Assembly: GCF_025245835.1 (NCBI RefSeq)
Contig: NZ_JAOBWS010000006.1
Location: forward strand, 168,557 to 232,556
Direction of reading: 5' to 3'
Length of the DNA: 64,000 nucleotides
Source: Rheinheimera sp. 4Y26
GTDB taxonomy: Bacteria > Pseudomonadota > Gammaproteobacteria > Enterobacterales > Alteromonadaceae
Shown: piece by piece, positions 55,207 through 63,867 of the stretch
Layout of the letters: each line of letters begins with the position of its first letter
Position numbering within the stretch: the stretch's first letter is position 1
Notes under the pieces: model-generated
Databases searched by the model: none
The model's input: the letters and a program-made list of their open reading frames with translations, nothing else
Told to the model about the DNA's origin: nothing
Program-made: the position numbers and the translations under genes

Positions 55207-55416
55207 TTAAGTGCCGCTATGATTGCCGCTATGAGCACTGCGACTGTTGCCAGTACAGCAACCGCCAGTGCAGCCACAGCTGCTATCGCCGGTCAGATAT
55301 TTCATCAGGTCTTTGCCAAGCCAGCGCCGGCCAGCCAGATCAACAAGGGTGGCGAGCACCCACATGGCGATAAAAAACAGCAAAAATCCCCACTCTGTCG
55401 TCAGTACTGTATCCAT
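55207..55416 (-). CDS. Small membrane protein with a cysteine cluster
   Basis: 69 aa, not recognised. One transmembrane helix (WGFLLFFIAMWVLATLVDLA) followed by a polar tail with CGCTGGCC (four Cys in eight residues), typical of a metal- or Fe-S-binding motif, although the tail also looks low in complexity. GGAG 9 nt upstream of the ATG supports translation. Several opposite-strand readings overlap, but none has this start quality. Confidence 0.6.
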   Translation of the reverse strand: MDTVLTTEWGFLLFFIAMWVLATLVDLAGRRWLGKDLMKYLTGDSSCGCTGGCCTGNSRSAHSGNHSGT

Positions 55417-55748
55417 TATTTATTCTCCGGTTGGCTGCAATTTTGTGGTGCTCCGGCCTTTGTGCTGCCGGAGTTATCTTTATAGTCGTCTGCTGCAGCC
55501 CAACTGTTACAGCTGTTGTGATCTTTTTTTTATGGGCAGCTGAAATGCCTGGATTTACCCAGTGGGTTCAATTCAGAAATTTAAATCAATGGCTAAATCA
55601 TTTGTTCTGTATTGGTTTTATAAAACGCAGTTTCTGGCGTGTTGTTAAAAACAGGCAAAGGTGGAGGCCGGTGATGGTTTGGGCAACTCTGGCAAAGCAG
55701 CAACAGACAGTATTAGGGTGGCATCTGAGCCCTAAAGGCTGCGTTTTG
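55417..55748. other. Gene-free gap, no clear feature
   Basis: 332 bp between the small membrane protein and the NYN gene. A plus-strand reading of 121 codons (55431-55796) overlaps the NYN gene end, has no Shine-Dalgarno and no family signal, so it is not accepted. It presumably holds the promoter of the small membrane protein gene. Confidence 0.4.
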
Positions 55749-56234
55749 CTAAAGCAGCATCTCAGCCGTAATAGGCCAGTGGGCGTCGGCGCTTAGTATT
55801 AAAGCCTGGGCCGTGAGGCCCGGCACACTTTGTACTATGCAGCGACTGCTAAACCGCTCTCGAATGGTATTGAGTAATAAGGCAAAATCGCCGTCGCCTG
55901 ATAATAATAAAATTTCATCAACCAGCGGCGCCTGGGTCAGCACGTCTATGGTGATGCCAACGTCCCAGTCGCCTTTGCTGCTGCCGTCGCTGCGCAAAAT
56001 ATAAGGTTTCAGTTTTACTTCAAAACCAATATGCCTGAGCGCGTCCTGAAACTTGCGTTGCTGGTCGTCGTGGCGCTCTATGGCGTAGGCGGTGGCGTAT
56101 TGAATGTTGTATTGGCTTTGCAGCTGTTGCCAGAACAAACGGTAGTTAAAAGAGCGGCCATATACTTCGCGGCAGGTGTAATAAATATTCTGAACGTCGG
56201 CAAATACAGCAATAGTTTTCAAAAGCTTAACCAC
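55749..56234 (-). CDS. NYN-domain (LabA/DUF88) protein
   Basis: 161 aa of the PIN-like NYN family. Conserved acidic motifs are IAVFADVQNIYY (start), KGDWDVGITIDVLT and LLLSGDGDFALLL; these are the metal-binding Asp residues of a putative RNase. GTG start at 56234 (MVKLLKTIAVFADVQ). Its role is likely RNA processing; no partner gene is adjacent. Confidence 0.9.
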   Translation of the reverse strand: MVKLLKTIAVFADVQNIYYTCREVYGRSFNYRLFWQQLQSQYNIQYATAYAIERHDDQQRKFQDALRHIGFEVKLKPYILRSDGSSKGDWDVGITIDVLTQAPLVDEILLLSGDGDFALLLNTIRERFSSRCIVQSVPGLTAQALILSADAHWPITAEMLL

Positions 56235-56394
56235 CCGGTGTGTGCCAGACTGCTCGAGCCTGGGTACAACAATAAAGTTGGCCGGATGATAACACGGCGG
56301 TACGGCGGATTTTCGGCTTAAAATCTGTTAAAGTGTCGCCAATTTTTGTGCCTGCTGAAAAACCGGCACCCTTCTTCATATCAGGACCATTGTT

Positions 56395-56865
56395 GTGACC
56401 AATAACCAGATTTTACGCCGCTTGCGCTACGCCTTTGATTTTAATGACAACAGCATGATGCGCATTTTTGCCCATGCCGGCCTGGAAGTGACCCGGGCTC
56501 AGGTCAGTGACTGGCTGAAAAAAGACGAAGATCCGGCATCTGTGCTGATTAGCGATCTGGAGCTGGCGCAGTTTTTAAATGGGTTAATTATTGAAAAACG
56601 CGGCCGTAAAGAAGGGCCACAACCAGAGCCTGAGAGCAAACTGAACCACAATATTGTGTTTCGTAAGTTAAAAATTGCGCTGGATTTAAAAGACGACGAC
56701 ATTCTGGCTATTTTGTTATTGGCTGATTTCCGTTTAAGCAAACATGAACTCAGCGCTTTTTTCCGCCGGCCGGATCATCACCATTACCGCGCTTGTCAGG
56801 ATCAGGTGCTGCGCAATTTTATTAAAGGGGTGCAGTTAAAACTACGCCAACACAGCGAAGAATAA
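56395..56865 (+). CDS. yehS: YehS-family protein (DUF1456)
   Basis: 156 aa with two copies of the DUF1456 unit: NNQILRRLRYAFDFNDNSMMRIF with VSDWLKKDED, and NHNIVFRKLKIALDLKDDDILAIL with LSAFFRRPDH. Function unknown. GTG start at 56395 (TNNQILRR). It diverges from the NYN gene. A 14-bp tandem repeat runs over its stop codon. Confidence 0.93.
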   Translation: MTNNQILRRLRYAFDFNDNSMMRIFAHAGLEVTRAQVSDWLKKDEDPASVLISDLELAQFLNGLIIEKRGRKEGPQPEPESKLNHNIVFRKLKIALDLKDDDILAILLLADFRLSKHELSAFFRRPDHHHYRACQDQVLRNFIKGVQLKLRQHSEE

Positions 56866-56909
56866 GTAGTGAAGAAAAAGTAGCAAAGAATAAATAGCGA
56901 AGAATAAAG
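56854..56909 (+). repeat. 14-bp tandem repeat over the yehS stop codon
   Basis: Four units of 14 bp: AGCGAAGAATAAGT, AGTGAAGAAAAAGT, AGCAAAGAATAAAT, AGCGAAGAATAAAG. The first contains the yehS stop TAA, so the gene end was the likely template of the duplication. Confidence 0.85.
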
Positions 56910-56934
56910 CGCTGTTTATCTTGCCTTCAATCAC

Positions 56935-56963
56935 AAAAAGCGGCTTTTCAGAGCCGCTTTTTT
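56935..56963 (+). terminator. Rho-independent terminator after yehS
   Basis: AAAAAGCGGCT, loop TTTCAG, AGCCGCTTTTTT. Confidence 0.92.
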
Positions 56964-56998
56964 GTTGCTGCACGTCAGCGGCAGTTCCAACGCAAAGC

Positions 56999-57496
56999 CT
57001 ATAACTTATTAAAATAATCCAGATGGGTTTTAAGCGTGAGTGCGTAAGGGCGCAGCACCTGCACCCGCTGTTTGACATCTATTTTATCCAGCCCCAGCTC
57101 CAGCAGAATTTTTGCTGCCATTAAACCTGTGCGACCAGAGCCGCCTTTGCAATGAATCGCCACTTTACCGCCCTGGCGCAAAATATGATGCACCAGCGCA
57201 TTGGCTTGCTCCCAACCTTCGGCAAAGGCCAGGCCGGGCGCTTGTTCGTCGGCAATAGGGCAGTGAAACCAGGTTAAATCCAGCTCGCGGCATAACGAAG
57301 GCAGGTCGGTGACACCCAGCTCAATCATTTCTTCATCCGGCGTCAGGCTAATCAGCACTTTGGCACCGGCGGCTTTTAGTTGTTGTAACGAGGTTTTTAA
57401 ATCCACCCCTTTGCTGCCGGGGCAGGGCGTAAAAATCAAGGCAGCTGTGGCTGTGGTGCCTGGATTGATCACCAGTTCATCAAATGGATGCTGCAT
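56999..57496 (-). CDS. Dual-specificity protein phosphatase-like protein
   Basis: 165 aa with the CX5R active site HCKGGSGRTG (Cys nucleophile, Arg in the P-loop) and a general acid region upstream (WFHCPIADEQAP). Resembles cyclin-dependent kinase inhibitor 3-like and other protein-tyrosine/dual-specificity phosphatases; substrate unknown. AGGAG lies 6 nt before the ATG at 57496. It lies 77 bp downstream of the histidine kinase on the same strand, so may share its transcript. Confidence 0.87.
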   Translation of the reverse strand: MQHPFDELVINPGTTATAALIFTPCPGSKGVDLKTSLQQLKAAGAKVLISLTPDEEMIELGVTDLPSLCRELDLTWFHCPIADEQAPGLAFAEGWEQANALVHHILRQGGKVAIHCKGGSGRTGLMAAKILLELGLDKIDVKQRVQVLRPYALTLKTHLDYFNKL

Positions 57497-57572
57497 AAAA
57501 ACTCCTGCTATTGAGAATGATGGCAAAAGGCCGGCGACTGCGCTTCTGGTGACGTTGCTACCCTGCCTGTTG

Positions 57573-60500
57573 TTATTTTAACAGCCGCTGCAATAAACGT
57601 TTGAGGCTGGCGGCTTTGAGTGGTTTAAGCATAAAGTGAAAACCGGCATTTTGCGCGTCGTCGCGGGTTTGTTGTTGCTGGTCAGCCGAATGGATCACCA
57701 CAGGTGCCTGCACGGCAAAATGTTGTTGCAGCTGACTGGCCACTTCCACCCCTGTCGCGCCCTGGTCCAGATGATAATCAAACAACAATAAGTCCGGCTG
57801 AAAACCCTGTTGTAGCGCACTGACCGCAGCAAAAGGCGAAGCAACCGGCTGCACTTCACAATGCCAGCTACGTAAAAGTTCAGTCACTGCGGCCAATAGC
57901 TGGGGTTCGTTATCTAACAATAAAATCTTTTTACCGGCAAAATTACCCTGTAGTTCCGGCAGCATAGAAGCTGCAGGCAACACTGCAGCAGCTTTGGCCA
58001 GTGGCACTGTGACGGCAAAACAACTGCCTTTGCCAGGCCTTGAATACAAAGACAACGGATGGTTTAACAGCTGACTAATGCGCTGGCTGATGGCCAAACC
58101 AATGCCGAGGCCTTTTTGGTCGGCCTGCGGTCCTTGCTGAAACTCCTGAAAAATCAGCCGTTGGTTTTCTTTATCTATGCCTGGGCCTGTGTCCCACACT
58201 TCAATGCGGGCAAAACGTTCGCCTTGCTGGTTTTTCACCCGGCGTACCCCAAGCAGAATTTTGCCTTGTGGTGTGTAACGAATGGCGTTGCTGATAAAGT
58301 TTTGAATCACTCTTTTTAATAATCTGCCATCACTCTGCACAGTCAGCGAGCTTAAGCTACAGCGAAATTGCAGGCCTTTTTCGGCCGCCAACACCTGAGC
58401 TTCGCGGCCACTTTGTTCCAGCAACTGTTGCAGCGCCAAAGGCCTGGGTTCGGCGCGCACGACGCCAGAGTCCAGTTTGGTCAGCTCCAGAATACTGGCC
58501 AGCAGCTCTTCGGCGGAATTGAGTGAAGCCGCCAGGTTTTTACTCAGCTGTTTAATCTCAATGTCCTGTGCTTTTTCGCGGATCAGGCCACAAAACAGCG
58601 CTGCTGCATTAAAAGGTTGTAATAAGTCGTGGCTGGCGGCGGCAAAAAAGCGGTTTTTGCTGATGGTGTGTTCTTCCAGCTGCATTTTGGCCTCTGCCAG
58701 TTGCTGGTTTAGTTGCTCAAGCTCAAAAGTGCGGTTGGCCACCCTTTGTTCCAGCGTATTGTTACTTTGCTCAAGTTCTTGTTGTACTTCAATAAAAGAG
58801 CTGACGTCGCTGTAAGTGGTGACAAAACCGCCGCCCGGTAGCGGATTGCCCTGCATTTCAAACACCCGCCCATCCTGCTGGCGGCGCTGAAATTTATAAC
58901 TGCTGCCCTGACGCAGATAATTCAGCCGTTTTTGAATTTCCTGCTCTAAAAGTTCCGGGCTGACCGGGCTGGCGCTTAACCAGCCACGTTCGGCGTTATA
59001 ACGAATCAGCTCTGCCACGGGTTTACCCACTTCAACAAAACCGGTGGGATAGGCAAACATCTCCAGATAACGCTGGTTCCAGGCAATCAGCCTTAAGTCA
59101 GCGTCCACCACACTGATGCCCATGCTGATATTGTCGATAGTGGCGCGCAGCAGCGCCTGATTAAATAAATACACCTGACTGGCTTCGTCGACAAAACGCG
59201 CCACAGATTCCAGCGGTAACTGACTGTTTTTGCTGGTGGCGTTTAATAGCAGCCGCATCGAAGCGCCGCCGACCACGGCCGACAAAGTACGTTCCACCCC
59301 TTGTTGTAAATTCAGTGGCGCTTTTTGATTAAAGTCGGGGCTGCTGGTTTTTAAATGGCGTTGCAGCAGCTGTTTGGCTTCACGTTCACCGGCAAAACGC
59401 CGCACCAGCAAATAACAGTCCTGCACTGTAAGTTCAACATCCTGACTGCTGCGCTCTGTGCTTCCCCGACGCAAAAAACGGCCGCTTTGCAGCCATTCAC
59501 TGAGCCGCGTGCTACTAAGCTGACTGACCAGCAATAGCATCAATACATTGACCGAGAGACTTAACAACACCCCCAGACTGATGCTGTCAAACTGGCCACC
59601 AAAAAGGCCGGAGGGCGCGAGCCACTGAATACCAAAAGGCCCCTGCTGCAGCCAGTGCCAGTTGACTAAACCGGCCCGGCCAAGCTCTGGCAATAACAAA
59701 ATATAAGCCCAGATAAAAGCACCACTACTTAAGCCGGCCAGCGCCCCCTGACGGTTAATATTGCGACTGGTAAGGCCCAGAATAATAGCCGGTGCTAACT
59801 GCGCTATCAGCGCAAATGCCATCAGGCCAAGCTGGGCCAAACCTGTTTCTGTGCCTATCAACAGGTAATACAAATAACCCAGCGTCAGTACTGTCAGCAT
59901 CGAGGCGCGGCGTAAAGTTACCATTTTAATCAGTGGCTTGCCGTCTACCGGTCTTTGTTGCAGCCGGTATAGCAGTGGGGTCAGTAAGTCGTTGCTGATC
60001 ATAATACCCAGCACCACAGTGGCGACTATCACCATCGAAGTGGCGGCAGAAAAACCACCTAAATAGGCCAGCAGCGCCATATCGGTGCGATTGGCCGACA
60101 ACGGCAGTTGAAGCACCACTAAATCTATATTGGCTTCTGGCCCCAGCAGCATTAAACCAGCCAGGGCTATGGGTAAGGTAAACAGGCTCATCAGCAGCAA
60201 ATACAGTGGAAACACCCAGCGCGCCAGATGCAGATGTTTTAAATGCTGAATTTCGACAAAACTGACATGAAACTGCCGTGGTAAACATAAAGTCGCAACA
60301 AAACCCAAAAGCACATGGATCCAATACACTGAAGTGGGCAGCGCTTTTTGTTGCAGACTCTGCACCGCCGGGTGGTTGGCGGCCTGACTAAAAATGCTGC
60401 CAATACCGTCATATAAACCCCAGCAGACAAAAACACCCACTGCCAGCAAGGCAATCAGTTTCACCAGAGATTCAAAAGCGATGGCAGTCATTAACCCTGG

Positions 60501-61082
60501 GTTAGGTTGATGCGCTTTGGCGCTGCGGCCAATAAACAACATGGCAAACACCGCCAGCCATAAGCTGACATAAAGGCCGGTGTCCTGATACCAAAGTGGA
60601 TGCTCAGGCCTTTGCACCAGCGCGTTGATGCTGGTAGACACGGCCTGCAGTTGCAGCGCTATATAAGGGATCACAGCAGTGAGCACTATTAATGTGGTCA
60701 GTACTGCTAAAAGCCGGGAATGGCCATAACGGGTAGCAATAAAGTCGGCCACTGAGGTAATTTTGTATCTGCGACAGGCAATGGCAATACGGGCTATCAG
60801 GCCAAAACCAAACCAGAACAATAACAAAGAGCCGATATAAGTGGGTGGGATCCACCAGCCATTCACTGCCGCCTGGGCTGTAACCCCATAAAAAGCCCAG
60901 GAGGTACAATAAATGGCCAGGGCAAAACTAAACACCCAGGGCGCCAGTTTATGACCGCCGGTAATACGACGGCCGAGCCGGCCGACACTGTACAGCACCA
61001 GCAAATACAACAAGGATAAAGCAGCAATGCTGCCAAGCCCGATAGAGCCCTGGCTCAGGATCATAGATGGCGCTTGTGTCAT
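57573..61082 (-). CDS. Sodium:solute symporter-histidine kinase-receiver hybrid (CrbS-like)
   Basis: 1169 aa. Residues 1-about 520 are a SSS (PutP-like) transporter with about 13 membrane helices; then a PAS domain (about 650-770), a coiled coil (LEQSNNTLEQRVANRTFELEQLN), HisKA with ASHDLLQPFNAAALF (His phospho-site), a HATPase with GKILLGV... and WDTGPGIDKENQRLIF, and a C-terminal receiver (LLLFDYHLDQGATG). This is the CrbS type that controls acetyl-CoA synthetase with CrbR in Vibrio. No regulator is adjacent; the LuxR-type regulator at 40330 is a candidate partner. Confidence 0.9.
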   Translation of the reverse strand: MTQAPSMILSQGSIGLGSIAALSLLYLLVLYSVGRLGRRITGGHKLAPWVFSFALAIYCTSWAFYGVTAQAAVNGWWIPPTYIGSLLLFWFGFGLIARIAIACRRYKITSVADFIATRYGHSRLLAVLTTLIVLTAVIPYIALQLQAVSTSINALVQRPEHPLWYQDTGLYVSLWLAVFAMLFIGRSAKAHQPNPGLMTAIAFESLVKLIALLAVGVFVCWGLYDGIGSIFSQAANHPAVQSLQQKALPTSVYWIHVLLGFVATLCLPRQFHVSFVEIQHLKHLHLARWVFPLYLLLMSLFTLPIALAGLMLLGPEANIDLVVLQLPLSANRTDMALLAYLGGFSAATSMVIVATVVLGIMISNDLLTPLLYRLQQRPVDGKPLIKMVTLRRASMLTVLTLGYLYYLLIGTETGLAQLGLMAFALIAQLAPAIILGLTSRNINRQGALAGLSSGAFIWAYILLLPELGRAGLVNWHWLQQGPFGIQWLAPSGLFGGQFDSISLGVLLSLSVNVLMLLLVSQLSSTRLSEWLQSGRFLRRGSTERSSQDVELTVQDCYLLVRRFAGEREAKQLLQRHLKTSSPDFNQKAPLNLQQGVERTLSAVVGGASMRLLLNATSKNSQLPLESVARFVDEASQVYLFNQALLRATIDNISMGISVVDADLRLIAWNQRYLEMFAYPTGFVEVGKPVAELIRYNAERGWLSASPVSPELLEQEIQKRLNYLRQGSSYKFQRRQQDGRVFEMQGNPLPGGGFVTTYSDVSSFIEVQQELEQSNNTLEQRVANRTFELEQLNQQLAEAKMQLEEHTISKNRFFAAASHDLLQPFNAAALFCGLIREKAQDIEIKQLSKNLAASLNSAEELLASILELTKLDSGVVRAEPRPLALQQLLEQSGREAQVLAAEKGLQFRCSLSSLTVQSDGRLLKRVIQNFISNAIRYTPQGKILLGVRRVKNQQGERFARIEVWDTGPGIDKENQRLIFQEFQQGPQADQKGLGIGLAISQRISQLLNHPLSLYSRPGKGSCFAVTVPLAKAAAVLPAASMLPELQGNFAGKKILLLDNEPQLLAAVTELLRSWHCEVQPVASPFAAVSALQQGFQPDLLLFDYHLDQGATGVEVASQLQQHFAVQAPVVIHSADQQQQTRDDAQNAGFHFMLKPLKAASLKRLLQRLLK

Positions 61083-61199
61083 TTAGCGAAGTCCCTGATT
61101 GTGCCTGAGTTTTTTGCCATTGTCAGGGGGCTTGCCAATCTGTTGCCCCGACGCTGCTCTGCTACACTGGCCAGGCTATTGACCCTGGACATCCGGGCT

Positions 61200-61952
61200 T
61201 TAACGGGCTGTCCAGCCACCATCTAACACCAGAGTTTGGGCTGTGATATGCCGTGCCGGCGGCTGGCATAAAAACAGTGCCGTGGCAGCAATTTCATCGA
61301 CACCAATAAAAGCTTTTTGCGGCATAGGTGCCAGCATAATTTGCTCTATCACCTGCTGCTCACTGAGATTGTGTTCTTTACACTGCGCCGCTATCTGGCT
61401 TTCCACCAAAGGAGTGCGTACATAAGCCGGGCACACTGTATTAATAGTGAAGTTAAAGTCGGCGTTTTCCAAAGCCACCACTTTGCTAAAACCCAACAGC
61501 CCGTGTTTAGCCGCTACATAAGCCGATTTAAAAGGGGAGGCCACCAGCGCATGAATAGAACCAATATTCACCACCCGGCCAAAATTACGTTCGCGCATGC
61601 CAGGCAGCAGTGCTTTGGTCAGCATAGCTGGCCCTGTCAGCATCACCTGCAGCAGTTGTTGCCATTTTTGCTCGGGGAATTCTTCAAGCCGCGCCACATG
61701 CTGAATACCGGCATTATTGACCAGAATATCCACAGCACCGGCCTGTGCTGCGGCCTGTTCAATGGATTGCTGGGAGTTTAAATCCAGCAGCAGCGCGTCG
61801 GCCTGATAACCCAAAGCGCGCAGTTCGGCCACTTTGGCATCAAGCTGTGCCTGATGTAAATCGGCCAGCAGTACCTGATAACCCTGGCGGCCAAATTCTG
61901 TTGCTACCGCAAAACCAATACCACCGCTACCGCCTGTGATTAATACTTTCAT
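61200..61952 (-). CDS. 3-hydroxybutyrate dehydrogenase
   Basis: 250-aa short-chain dehydrogenase. NAD-binding GGSGGIG, the NNAG motif (ILVNNAGIQH), catalytic Ser-Tyr-Lys in NIGSIHALVASPFKSAYVAAKHG, and the VCPAYVRTPLVE / PMPQKAFIGVDEIA region typical of 3-hydroxybutyrate dehydrogenases. It oxidises 3-hydroxybutyrate to acetoacetate. The ATG at 61952 (MKVLITGG) is chosen over a TTG one codon upstream. Its product enters acetyl-CoA metabolism, which would suit the acetate-type sensor kinase next to it. Confidence 0.88.
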   Translation of the reverse strand: MKVLITGGSGGIGFAVATEFGRQGYQVLLADLHQAQLDAKVAELRALGYQADALLLDLNSQQSIEQAAAQAGAVDILVNNAGIQHVARLEEFPEQKWQQLLQVMLTGPAMLTKALLPGMRERNFGRVVNIGSIHALVASPFKSAYVAAKHGLLGFSKVVALENADFNFTINTVCPAYVRTPLVESQIAAQCKEHNLSEQQVIEQIMLAPMPQKAFIGVDEIAATALFLCQPPARHITAQTLVLDGGWTAR

Positions 61953-62138
61953 CAACTTTCACCTTTTTTGAATGCTGCTGCAGTGATGCTGCCGCCAATA
62001 TCAGCCGATGCTAGGCGCAGGGGGGTATTTCGACAACGGTACTTTAGTGCTATGTGAGTGCCGGACTGTAGTTGTGAATGGAGGGGGTTAGTGCGCAGTG
62101 AGGTTTGGCGATTTAAGTTATTGGCAAAAAAATGGCTC

Positions 62139-62165
62139 ACAAAAAGCCGCGATTAAACGCGGCTT
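62139..62165 (-). terminator. Rho-independent terminator after the PepSY operon
   Basis: AAGCCGCG (62144-62151), loop ATTAAA, CGCGGCTT; on the minus strand followed by TTTTTG. Confidence 0.85.
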
Positions 62166-62194
62166 AATACATGAGTTTTATATAAAACAGCAGC

Positions 62195-62662
62195 TTATAA
62201 ATCCCAGCTGTGCTGGTAAAGTTTGCCTTGCCAGTCTTCCAGTAATAACCAGAGTTTTTCGCCACCCTGAAGTTTTTCCGGGGTGCTGGCATGCACATGC
62301 AGGCCATGCACTGTGCCGTGCAGCACACTGCTGTGGCCCTGGCTGAGCTTTTCAAAATCCGGCGCGTCACGACTTACCACTAAAAAACCCTGGCGGATTT
62401 TTTCGATACAACCTGCGCACAGCTGCAGGTAATAATCTTTTACCCATTCACCATGATGTAAATAAGCGCCGTCTTTGGTGAGCGGACTGACGGTGACTTC
62501 AAATGGCCCTACAGTTGCTTTGGGCAAAGCGGGCGGAAACACCGGGTTCATTGACTGGTATAAAAACCAAAAAGGTAAAATAAGCACCAGGCCACTGAGT
62601 TTAAATTTGTTTTTTTGCCAAAAGCTGTTTTTTTGCCAAAAGCTATGGTTGCGACGACTCAT
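62195..62662 (-). CDS. Membrane-anchored protein of the PepSY operon, unknown
   Basis: 155 aa, not recognised. Polar N-terminus with an exact 18-bp duplication (SFWQKN twice), one membrane helix (LSGLVLILPFWFLYQSM) then a periplasmic part with a CAGC motif (YLQLCAGCIEK) that could be redox or metal active, and HVHASTPEKLQGG. Its start overlaps the PepSY stop as ATGA, so both are one translational unit. Confidence 0.75.
   Translation of the reverse strand: MSRRNHSFWQKNSFWQKNKFKLSGLVLILPFWFLYQSMNPVFPPALPKATVGPFEVTVSPLTKDGAYLHHGEWVKDYYLQLCAGCIEKIRQGFLVVSRDAPDFEKLSQGHSSVLHGTVHGLHVHASTPEKLQGGEKLWLLLEDWQGKLYQHSWDL
62609..62644 (-). repeat. Perfect 18-bp tandem duplication inside the gene
   Basis: Two identical copies of GTTTTTTTGCCAAAAGCT (62609-62626 and 62627-62644), in frame, duplicating SFWQKN near the N-terminus of the preceding membrane protein. 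A young or unstable duplication. Confidence 0.9.
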
Positions 62663-63867
62663 AAAGCGGCCTTATTCAGTGATGTTTCAGCGGCAGTTGA
62701 TGCTGAGGTTGCAACTGCTGCGCCAGTTGCTGGCTTAGTGGCCTGTTGTGGTTCAGCACGGCTGGCTCTGACAGTACGACTGCCCCAGATCATAAAACCT
62801 GTGATGGCCATACCGCTCACCAGCAAGCCAAACACAAACCAAATCACTTTGGTCCATAAACCACCAATAGTGCCGTAATGCAGCGGATCGGCTATCGACA
62901 TCACGGTTTCCAGTGCAGCCATCTGGGCTGGTACTCTGCTGTCGGCAATATCACCGTTCCATGGGTTCACCCAGACGGTATAAGAATACTGATCATAAAA
63001 CACCGAATCGCCATAACCTGAAATGCGGTAATAATCGCGGTTATGTTCCGGCATTTGCACAAAAGCAGCTTTAAGCTCGGGCAAAAACTGCTGAGCATTT
63101 TGCAGGGCTTTGGCCAGTGGGATCATGGCAGGTGCTTCGCCTTTGTCGCTGATAGCGGGCACCTGAGCTGTGCTGAGCGGCTCCACTTCATAATAAAAAG
63201 CCACATCGTTATGCCAGAGTGTGGCCTGGATTAAATACCAGAGGCCGGTCAGGCTCATCAGTAACAAAAACCAAATCGACCAGACACCGGCTAAACGGTG
63301 TAAATCGGCCAGCAAAGTTTTTCGCCCCTGATTAAACCGCAGTTTTGGGCTTAAGAACGCCCGCCAGAATTTTTTGTAGATCACCATGCCTGTGACCACA
63401 GCACCGAGCATCAACAGCGCCATAGCGCTCACCAGGTAATAACCCACACTGTAACTTTGTTGCCAGGGGAACAATAACCAGCCATGTAAGGCCCGCATAA
63501 AACTAATAAAATTAATGCCGGGGTTGATTTCCTGCACCTGCGCCGTATATGGATTGACATAAGCAATGGCGGACGGAACTTTATCGGTAGAAAACACCAC
63601 TGCTGTCACCAGATAAGGTTCCAGCACCATAACTGAAGTGACGGCAGCTTTGGGTTCTTGTTGCTTTACAGCCGCCACCAGCTCGGCAATAGGCCGGGCC
63701 GGTAAATTGTCCGGGTTGGCTGCTCTGGCATTGGGGTTGGTCAGCCAGGTCAGTTCGTGGCTGACCACGGCAATAGTGCCGGTCAGGCAAACGGCGGTAA
63801 AAATCAGCCAGACAGGTAAAGAGCACCAGCCGTGCAATAAAAACCAGAAACGCTGGTTCAGTTTCAT
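62659..63867 (-). CDS. PepSY-TM domain membrane protein
   Basis: 402-aa PepSY-associated TM protein with four main membrane segments. It begins MKLNQRFWFLLHGWCSLPVW, contains the His-rich LHGWLLFPWQ segment, and SHELTWL, DLHRLAGVWSIWFLLLMSLTG and MWG-like GFMIWGSR. Relatives occur beside siderophore or iron-uptake systems and are proposed ferric reductases. GGAGA before ATG 63867 selects the start over an in-frame extension of 8 residues. Overlaps the next gene as ATGA. Confidence 0.88.
   Translation of the reverse strand: MKLNQRFWFLLHGWCSLPVWLIFTAVCLTGTIAVVSHELTWLTNPNARAANPDNLPARPIAELVAAVKQQEPKAAVTSVMVLEPYLVTAVVFSTDKVPSAIAYVNPYTAQVQEINPGINFISFMRALHGWLLFPWQQSYSVGYYLVSAMALLMLGAVVTGMVIYKKFWRAFLSPKLRFNQGRKTLLADLHRLAGVWSIWFLLLMSLTGLWYLIQATLWHNDVAFYYEVEPLSTAQVPAISDKGEAPAMIPLAKALQNAQQFLPELKAAFVQMPEHNRDYYRISGYGDSVFYDQYSYTVWVNPWNGDIADSRVPAQMAALETVMSIADPLHYGTIGGLWTKVIWFVFGLLVSGMAITGFMIWGSRTVRASRAEPQQATKPATGAAVATSASTAAETSLNKAAL

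Noticed and set aside
55431..55796. 121-codon plus-strand frame
   Set aside because: Overlaps the NYN gene end, lacks a Shine-Dalgarno and has no recognisable composition.
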